64,000 bases of DNA, taken from assembly GCF_026261605.1 (NCBI RefSeq), contig NZ_CP102486.1, positions 3,596,001 to 3,660,000 of the forward strand, given 5' to 3'. Below the pieces are notes generated by a model that saw only the letters and a list, made by a program, of their open reading frames with translations, searched no databases and was not told the origin of the DNA. Positions 58,441 to 64,000 of this stretch are shown in pieces. Source of the DNA: Dechloromonas sp. A34 (GTDB taxonomy: Bacteria > Pseudomonadota > Gammaproteobacteria > Burkholderiales > Rhodocyclaceae). The position numbers were made by a program, and so were the translations under genes. Each line of letters opens with the position of its first letter. Position 1 is the stretch's first letter.

Positions 58441-60068
58441 CAGACGGCCACTCCCTGGCGGGCCGGCGGCGCGCTGCCCACGTCCTGCCGTTCCCGGTCC
58501 CAGGTGTCGGCGGTGACCCCCTGCTCCCGGATGACGTATTTCTGGACCTTCTCGGTCGGCGTGCGCGGCAGGCTGGCGACGAAACGGACATAGCGCGGCA
58601 CCATGAATTTCGCCATTACCTGCTCGCAATGAACGATAAGTTCAGCGGCCGACAACTGGGCGCCCGGTCGCAGGACGACGGTGATCATCACCTCGTCTTC
58701 ACCGAGCTCCGACTTGACCGGCGTCGCGGCGGCCTCGAGGACCAGCGGATGGCTGGTCACCATGGTCTCGACCTCGTAGGAGCTGATGTTCTCACCGCGG
58801 CGGCGGATCGCATCCTTCTTGCGATCGACGAAGTGATAGAAGCCTTCCTCGTCCTGCAGCAGATAGTCGCCGGTATGGAACCACAGCCCCTGCCAGGCTT
58901 CGACGGTCTTCTCCGGCATCCGGTAGTACTCGAGCAACGTCGACCAGGGCTTCTTCGGCCGGACCAGCAGCTCACCCGGCACCCCGGTCGCCACCGCCTG
59001 TCCCTGGTCGTCGACCAGCTTGACCTCGTAATCCGGATGCGGCTTGCCGCAGGTGCCGGGTTTGCTCGCCCCCGGCCGGCTCATCAGCGGCAGGCCGATC
59101 TCGCTCATGCCATAGCCTTCGATCAGCGAAACCCCGAAGCGCGCCTCGAAGGCCTCGTACACTCCAGGCGTGGCCCCGGCGCCGAGCAGCACGCGCAGGG
59201 AGTTGGCGCGGTCGTCCGGCTTCGGGTCGGCCTTGAGCAGGATCGAAAGAATGCTGCCGATGTAGTTGAATTCGGTACAGCGGTAGCGGGCGACATCCTC
59301 CCAGAACTGGCTGGCCGAGAAACGTTCGGCGAGCACCATGGTGGCGCCGGCATACAGCGCCGGCATGGTCGACAGCAGCTTGGCATTGCCATGGAACAGG
59401 GGCAAGGCGTTGTAGAGGCAGTCCTCCGGCCCGTAGCCGGCGATCCCGGAAATGATTTCCGCGGTATGGATGGCGTAGTTCTGCGGCAGCACGGCGCCCT
59501 TCGAGGGGCCCGTCGTGCCGGAGGTGAACATGATGCCGAGCGGGTCGTTCCAGAGCACCTCGACCGGCCGGTAGTCCTCGCCCTTGCCCGTAACCTCTTC
59601 ATAACGATGGAGCTCGATGCCGGGCCAGACGGGCAATTCCCCTTCCGCGCCGAGGACGATCACATGGCGCAGGCTCTCGAGTTCCTTGCGGATGCCTTCG
59701 ATGCAGGGCAGGAAGCCCTGATCGACAATCAGGACGCTGCACTGCGCCTGGTTCAGCTGATAGGAGAGCAGATAGCCACGATGCGCGGTATTCAACGCGA
59801 CCTCGATGGCGCCCAGCTTGGAGAGGCCGAACCAGACCGCGAGAAACTCGGCACTGTTGCCCAGCATCACGGCGACCCGGTCGCCCTTGGCGACGCCCGT
59901 CTCCTGCAGCCCCTTGGCGACGCCGGAAGCCATCCGGTTGAGCCGCGCATAGCTGAATGACTGCTCCTTGAACCAGAAGAAGACGGCCTCCCCTTGCAGC
60001 GTAGCGCGCCGCTCGAGCAGGTGGTGGATGGTTCGCTCGACCGGCGAATGCAGTTGCAGTTGCCCCAT
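58440..60068 (-). CDS. AMP-dependent acyl-CoA synthetase (CaiC-like)
   Basis: 542 aa ANL-superfamily ligase: phosphate loop FTSGTTGPSKGAV, YGMSEIGLP, HTGDYLLQDEEGFYHFVDRKK hinge (near 400), and catalytic Lys in PTEKVQKYVI near 515. It activates a carboxylic acid to its CoA ester via an acyl-AMP. Placed directly after the carboxylase genes, a 3-oxo acid made by carboxylating a ketone is the likely substrate, as in the acetophenone route (carboxylase then benzoylacetate-CoA ligase). Start after AGGAGACC. Confidence 0.88.
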   Translation of the reverse strand: MGQLQLHSPVERTIHHLLERRATLQGEAVFFWFKEQSFSYARLNRMASGVAKGLQETGVAKGDRVAVMLGNSAEFLAVWFGLSKLGAIEVALNTAHRGYLLSYQLNQAQCSVLIVDQGFLPCIEGIRKELESLRHVIVLGAEGELPVWPGIELHRYEEVTGKGEDYRPVEVLWNDPLGIMFTSGTTGPSKGAVLPQNYAIHTAEIISGIAGYGPEDCLYNALPLFHGNAKLLSTMPALYAGATMVLAERFSASQFWEDVARYRCTEFNYIGSILSILLKADPKPDDRANSLRVLLGAGATPGVYEAFEARFGVSLIEGYGMSEIGLPLMSRPGASKPGTCGKPHPDYEVKLVDDQGQAVATGVPGELLVRPKKPWSTLLEYYRMPEKTVEAWQGLWFHTGDYLLQDEEGFYHFVDRKKDAIRRRGENISSYEVETMVTSHPLVLEAAATPVKSELGEDEVMITVVLRPGAQLSAAELIVHCEQVMAKFMVPRYVRFVASLPRTPTEKVQKYVIREQGVTADTWDRERQDVGSAPPARQGVAV

Positions 60069-60079
60069 GTCCGGTCTCC

Positions 60080-62152
60080 TCAGGCAGCCTTGGCGAGTTT
60101 GGCGGCGGGGTCGGGATAGGCCCCGTAGTAGCGCAGCACCTCGGGCTTGGGCCGCAATGCCGACCAGCTCTCGATGAATTCGGCGTAGGGTTTGCCGACC
60201 CGCTTGCGCTCATCACGCGCCGCCTGGCGCAGGGCCTCGGTGCCTGCCTGATCGACGCGCAGCGTTTCCTTGTCGTAGGCCACCTGATAGATGTTGGTGG
60301 CCGCCCAGTGGGTCACCAGATTGCGCTTGAGGTCGGCCACCACGCGCTCCGGCTCGCGCTCCAGCACGTCGCCGTAACCGGCCCCGCCGAGCACCGGGAC
60401 GTACAGCGTGTCGCCCTCGGCGAAGGCCTGGGGCGGCGAACTGACGTGGCCCAGCGTGCGCTGACCGGTTTCGACGGCGGCGTTTTCATAAAGCTCGCCC
60501 ATGTTGCGTGGGGTGTTCACATTGCCTTCGGCCATCAGCGATTTCATGTTGCTGCCGTGCACCGACTGGACGAACACCGGCGGCGAGGCCCGCCCGCCAA
60601 AGATGCCGAGAGTGGCCGGGAAGCGCGTGCCGAAGCCCATGCCGCCGATGGCGACCCAGGGCACGCCATGCACCATCACGCCGTAGCCGACGCCGGAACC
60701 GCCGCGGAACTTGCCGTGACCGTAGGAGGTGTTGAAGAAGTTGCGGAACAGGTAGACGAAGGGACGGTCCGCTTCCATCGACTCGATGTCGCCGCAGTCG
60801 CTCATCGTGGCGAAGAAGGCGCCGGCCGAATCCACGCCGTCCATGTCCGGCCGGGCGCCGGCGCCGGTGGCGTTGATTTCCGGCGTGATGTCGGCGATCG
60901 GTTCGCCCCATTGATTGACGCCGCCGAAGGGCGTCACCGCGAAGCCCGAGTACCAGCAGCCGACCGCCCGCAGCGGGTCGATGGCGTAGAGCATGCGGGC
61001 GCCGCACATGAACATGCCCTGGGTGAAGGCGACCTGGGTCGCCGGCGCATAGGAGACCGGCATGTCGCCCTTGGCATTGACGAAGGTGTCTTCCGGGAAC
61101 TCCCACTCGATCGCTTCGAGCAGGCCGTTGTTGGCCGGCAGGTCATGGAAGAACCAGCCGCAGAAATAGACCATGGCGAGGCCGATGATGCCCTGGAAAT
61201 AGCTGTTCACCGGCCGGTCGGGAATGGCCGGCGACGAGCCTTCGAAACAGAGCTTGATCTTGTCGCCCTTCTTGATCACCGTCAGGTTGATCTTGAGCAG
61301 AGCATCCTCGGGGCCGGTGGTGTCCATGAAGCGCGGCTGGCGATAGACCCCGTCGTTGATCTGCGCAACCTTCTTGCGGGCGGCCTCCCCGGTCACCTGC
61401 AGCACCCGGCGCAAGGCGCCGACGTAGAAGTCCGCGCCCTTCTCGGCGATGATTTCCTTGACCCGGCGCTCGGCGATGCGGCAGGCGGCGAGGCGCGCCT
61501 TGATGTCGAGCATCATGGTCCGCGGGTCGCGGGTCATGTTCGAGAGCATGGCCAGCAGGTCTTCCTTGAGCACGAAGTTCTCGCCGATCTTGATCGGCGG
61601 AACGAGCAGACCTTCGTCATAGCGCGAGCGTGCCCCATTGACCATGCCGCCCGGCTCGGAGCCGCCGCATTCGCCGGTATGGACCGCGGCGCCGATGAAA
61701 CAGACCAGCTCGCCATCGGCGAAGACGGGGATGGCGAGGCCCATGTCGGCGTTATGCACGCCGCCGTAGAAGGGATCGTTGAAGAAGAAGGAATCCCCTT
61801 CCTTGAGGCCGACCGAGGGATCGTCGCGCCAGTGCTTGACGATGTACTTGACCGGCAACTGGGAGAGCACGGCGTGGTGGTAGATGCCGGTGGCGCAGAT
61901 CGCCAGGTCGCCGCGCGCCGTGTAGATACCGAAGGCCACGTCGCCCCAGCGCATGGCTGTCGAGGCGCCGAGGCGCATGGTGGTTTCCTTGCCTTCCAGG
62001 GCGATCATGCTCGCCTTGTGCTGGAAGATTTCGAATTCGAGGCCTTCGATCAGGGCCTGGGCATCCCGTTCCCGGTCGCTCATGGGTTCCGGGCGCAAAC
62101 GCTGGACGACCTCGAAATCGCGTCCATAGCGGAAAGTAGCTCGTGCATTCAT
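60080..62152 (-). CDS. hydantoinase B/acetone (acetophenone) carboxylase-type subunit
   Basis: 690 aa HyuB-family protein. Typical segments: FFNDPFYGGVHNADMGLAIPVF, HTGECGGSEPGGMVNG, FEGSSPAIPDRPVNSYFQG (all near the N-terminal half), GKFRGGSGVGYGV and PGGAGYGD-like VLGGAGYGDVLERE. HyuA/HyuB pairs form ATP-dependent 5-oxoprolinases/hydantoinases or ketone carboxylases. The following acyl-CoA ligase and thiolase genes favour a carboxylase. It lies 21 bp after the HyuA-type gene. Confidence 0.85.
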   Translation of the reverse strand: MNARATFRYGRDFEVVQRLRPEPMSDRERDAQALIEGLEFEIFQHKASMIALEGKETTMRLGASTAMRWGDVAFGIYTARGDLAICATGIYHHAVLSQLPVKYIVKHWRDDPSVGLKEGDSFFFNDPFYGGVHNADMGLAIPVFADGELVCFIGAAVHTGECGGSEPGGMVNGARSRYDEGLLVPPIKIGENFVLKEDLLAMLSNMTRDPRTMMLDIKARLAACRIAERRVKEIIAEKGADFYVGALRRVLQVTGEAARKKVAQINDGVYRQPRFMDTTGPEDALLKINLTVIKKGDKIKLCFEGSSPAIPDRPVNSYFQGIIGLAMVYFCGWFFHDLPANNGLLEAIEWEFPEDTFVNAKGDMPVSYAPATQVAFTQGMFMCGARMLYAIDPLRAVGCWYSGFAVTPFGGVNQWGEPIADITPEINATGAGARPDMDGVDSAGAFFATMSDCGDIESMEADRPFVYLFRNFFNTSYGHGKFRGGSGVGYGVMVHGVPWVAIGGMGFGTRFPATLGIFGGRASPPVFVQSVHGSNMKSLMAEGNVNTPRNMGELYENAAVETGQRTLGHVSSPPQAFAEGDTLYVPVLGGAGYGDVLEREPERVVADLKRNLVTHWAATNIYQVAYDKETLRVDQAGTEALRQAARDERKRVGKPYAEFIESWSALRPKPEVLRYYGAYPDPAAKLAKAA

Positions 62153-62173
62153 TGTCTTGTCTCCAGTCGGGGA

Positions 62174-64000
62174 TCAGCGGTTCTGCTGCAGGACGCCGTT
62201 GCGCCAGGCATCCATCGTGTAGGTCCAGCCTCGGTCGATGACGTAGGTGGTTTCCGGGGCATCGATCAGCGCCGGTCCGGGGATGGTGTTTTCCGGTTCC
62301 AGGGCGCGCCAGTCGTAGACCGGGGTCTCGACCAGACCCAGGGCGGGGTCGAAGCAGGCCGGGCGGCTGCCGATCAGGGCGGCCGCCGGCGACGGCCCCT
62401 GCCCCGCCCGCTGCTTGAACTCGGTCTTTTGCTGGTTGACCGAGGCGGTCAGGTAGAAGCCCTCGACGTTGATGCCGCCGACCGGGAAGGCGGCTTCCGG
62501 CGAATAGATTTCCGAGTAGCGCTGCGTGAAGGCGTCGCACAGCTCCCGCGCATCCTCCTCGCTGTGCAGCAGCAGGCGCGGCACCGGAATCTTGGTCAGG
62601 TTGTACTGGCTGCCATAACGCATATCCAGTTCGAGGTGGAAATCCATCTGTTCTTCGCTGAAGCCTTCCAGCTTCAGGTCGCGGATCGCCATGCCCTTGA
62701 GCTCCTGGACGACGCGGTTGAAGGATTCGAGATCCTGCAGATAGGACTGCTTGTCCCAATGGAACAGCTTGAGCGAGCGCGAGACATCCCAGACCTGGCG
62801 GATCTCCATGGTGGAAGCCCCGAAGGCGCCAAAGACGGAGGCCACGGCCGGCACGACGACGGTCCTGGCGCCGATGTAGGGGGCAAAACCGCAGGCATGG
62901 GTGGCCCCGGCGCCGCCGCAGGCGAAGATGGCGAACTTGCGCGGGTCGTGGCCCTTAAGCGCCACTTCGTTGAAGACTTCCTGGCCCATGCGCGCATCGA
63001 CCAGGCGCCGGATGCGGTAAGCCGCTTCGATGACGCTGATCCCGAGCGGCTTGGCGATCTTTTCGGCGATCACCTCGCGGGACAGTTCGACATCGAGATA
63101 CATCTCGCCGGCCAGATAATTGTCCGGATTCAGGTAACCGAGAACCAGGTCGGCATCGGTGACGGTAGGCTCCTGGCCGCCCTTGTCGTAGCAGGCCGGG
63201 CCCGGCATCGAACCGGCCGATTGCGGGCCGACTTCGACGGTCTTGCCCATCAGTTCGTTGATCCAGGCAATCGAGCCGCCGCCTGCCCCGATCGACTTGA
63301 CCTCGATGGCCGGAATATTGGTGCGCCAGCGGTCGATCACCGGGATGAAGTCGTGGGCGCGCAGTTCGCCATTGACGATGACGCCGATGTCGAAGGAGGT
63401 GCCGCCCATGTCGGTGAAGACGACGTTGGGGTAGCCGGAAAGCGCGCCGACCGCGGCCGAGCCGTACATGCCGGCGACCGGGCCGGCATTGTGGGTGAGG
63501 ACCGCCTTGGTGCGCGAAACCTTCTTGGTGCCGCCGGTGTTGTGCACCAGGATCAGCGGCCGCTCGTAGCCGCCATCGCGCAGCTCGTTGCCGAGGCGAT
63601 TCAGGTTGTCGGCCATCAGGCCGTGAATGTAGGCATTGACCACTGTCGTCATGGTCCGCGTGTATTCGCCGGCCTTCGGCGAAATCTCGCTGGACAGGGT
63701 CACCGGCATGGCGCCCAGGTAATCCTCGGGGTATTCCTCCTCGATGATCTGCTTGATCATGCGTTCGTGCTCGGGATTGACGAAGGACCACATCAGGCTG
63801 ACGACGAAGCCCATCGCCCCATTGTCCACCAGCGCCTGCAGCTTGGCGAGGACATCCTCGCGGGAGAGCGGGCAGATGACCTTGCCATTGCAGTCGATGC
63901 GTTCGCTGATCCCGGCCACCATGTCGGGGTCGATCAGCGGCGCCGGCTTGGCGATCCGGGCCATGTCCTTGACCTCGTGGAGTGGCAGGCCGTCGGCCCA
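62174..64000 (-). CDS. hydantoinase A/acetone (acetophenone) carboxylase-type subunit (5' end beyond window)
   Basis: 609 codons visible; the frame is open to the right edge and the residues before the Met at 63964 (GLPLHEVKD) fit the family, so the true start is outside. Actin-like ATP-binding motifs: TDMGGTSFDIGVI, IGAGGGSIAWI, CGGAGATHACGFA. It would phosphorylate the enol or bicarbonate in the carboxylation reaction. HyuA proteins are usually about 700 aa, so roughly 100 residues are missing. The small third subunit seen in acetone carboxylase is not visible in this window. Confidence 0.87.
   Translation of the reverse strand, partial: WADGLPLHEVKDMARIAKPAPLIDPDMVAGISERIDCNGKVICPLSREDVLAKLQALVDNGAMGFVVSLMWSFVNPEHERMIKQIIEEEYPEDYLGAMPVTLSSEISPKAGEYTRTMTTVVNAYIHGLMADNLNRLGNELRDGGYERPLILVHNTGGTKKVSRTKAVLTHNAGPVAGMYGSAAVGALSGYPNVVFTDMGGTSFDIGVIVNGELRAHDFIPVIDRWRTNIPAIEVKSIGAGGGSIAWINELMGKTVEVGPQSAGSMPGPACYDKGGQEPTVTDADLVLGYLNPDNYLAGEMYLDVELSREVIAEKIAKPLGISVIEAAYRIRRLVDARMGQEVFNEVALKGHDPRKFAIFACGGAGATHACGFAPYIGARTVVVPAVASVFGAFGASTMEIRQVWDVSRSLKLFHWDKQSYLQDLESFNRVVQELKGMAIRDLKLEGFSEEQMDFHLELDMRYGSQYNLTKIPVPRLLLHSEEDARELCDAFTQRYSEIYSPEAAFPVGGINVEGFYLTASVNQQKTEFKQRAGQGPSPAAALIGSRPACFDPALGLVETPVYDWRALEPENTIPGPALIDAPETTYVIDRGWTYTMDAWRNGVLQQNR

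Noticed and set aside
1..64000. Mobile elements, CRISPR arrays, tRNA or rRNA genes
   Set aside because: No transposase or integrase frames, no regularly spaced repeats and no RNA-gene hallmarks were seen; the cassette duplication has no visible flanking repeats.

Overview
The window reads as the chromosome of a GC-rich betaproteobacterium that degrades aromatic compounds; the gene content fits the Rhodocyclales (Azonexus/Dechloromonas/Azoarcus-like), but this is an inference from gene content, not a phylogenetic result. I saw no rRNA, tRNA, CRISPR array, insertion sequence or phage gene. Nearly every gene from 18.5 kb onward is on the minus strand, in long runs with 1-4 base overlaps.

Left end (1-8.4 kb): a fatty-acid module with a FadL-type porin, a FadB-like bifunctional enzyme, a DegV fatty-acid binder, a thiolase, a long FadE-type acyl-CoA dehydrogenase and a PsrA-like TetR regulator. 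8.7-13.3 kb: c-di-GMP genes, namely an HD-GYP protein (frameshifted in this sequence) behind a c-di-GMP-I riboswitch, and a Cache-PAS-PAS-GGDEF-EAL protein. 13.4-17.4 kb: two small paralogous proteins, a lipoprotein, a YegD-like Hsp70 and a periplasmic FKBP.

17.4-33.6 kb: a complete phenol to catechol to meta-cleavage pathway. A HpaI-type aldolase and a DmpR/XylR-type sigma-54 activator are on the plus strand. On the minus strand, behind a -24/-12 promoter, come the dmpQ-like ferredoxin, dmpB, dmpK, L, M, N, O and P, dmpC, E, H, I, F and G, and a quinone reductase. No dmpD-type hydrolase is present, so ring-cleavage product should go through the 4-oxalocrotonate (dehydrogenase) branch. A UspA-hemerythrin fusion lies upstream.

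33.6-40.3 kb and 49.6-56.2 kb: two paralogous four-gene envelope cassettes with identical order (DUF1302 barrel, DUF1329 periplasmic protein, YCF48 propeller, MMPL/RND transporter). The first sits next to phenol catabolism, the second next to a partial ketone-carboxylase route (HyuA/HyuB carboxylase, AMP-dependent acyl-CoA ligase, DUF35 OB-fold protein plus thiolase, PaaI-type thioesterase; 56.3-64 kb, running off the window). Both cassettes have a hairpin at the same DUF1329/YCF48 junction.

Between the cassettes (40.6-49.5 kb) lie a CatM/BenM-type LysR regulator and an operon with an ArsS-like radical SAM enzyme, two rSAM-associated transferases, two sulfurtransferases, two membrane proteins and a MetA-type porin. 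An ArsR-type regulator and a strong double palindrome precede that operon.

The main new observation is a regulon visible in the sequence. Four copies of a bipartite operator, an ATAC-N7-GTAT palindrome exactly 32 bp centre-to-centre from a GGTATTGGACRGTAT box, lie upstream of the HpaI-type aldolase, the lower meta pathway (dmpC onward) and the DUF1302 cassette, and in front of the LysR gene itself. This ties the uncharacterised envelope cassette to phenol catabolism. The fourth copy faces an orphan terminator, which suggests a small RNA of about 80 nt. Three genes carry single-base deletions in G/C runs, which may be assembly errors.
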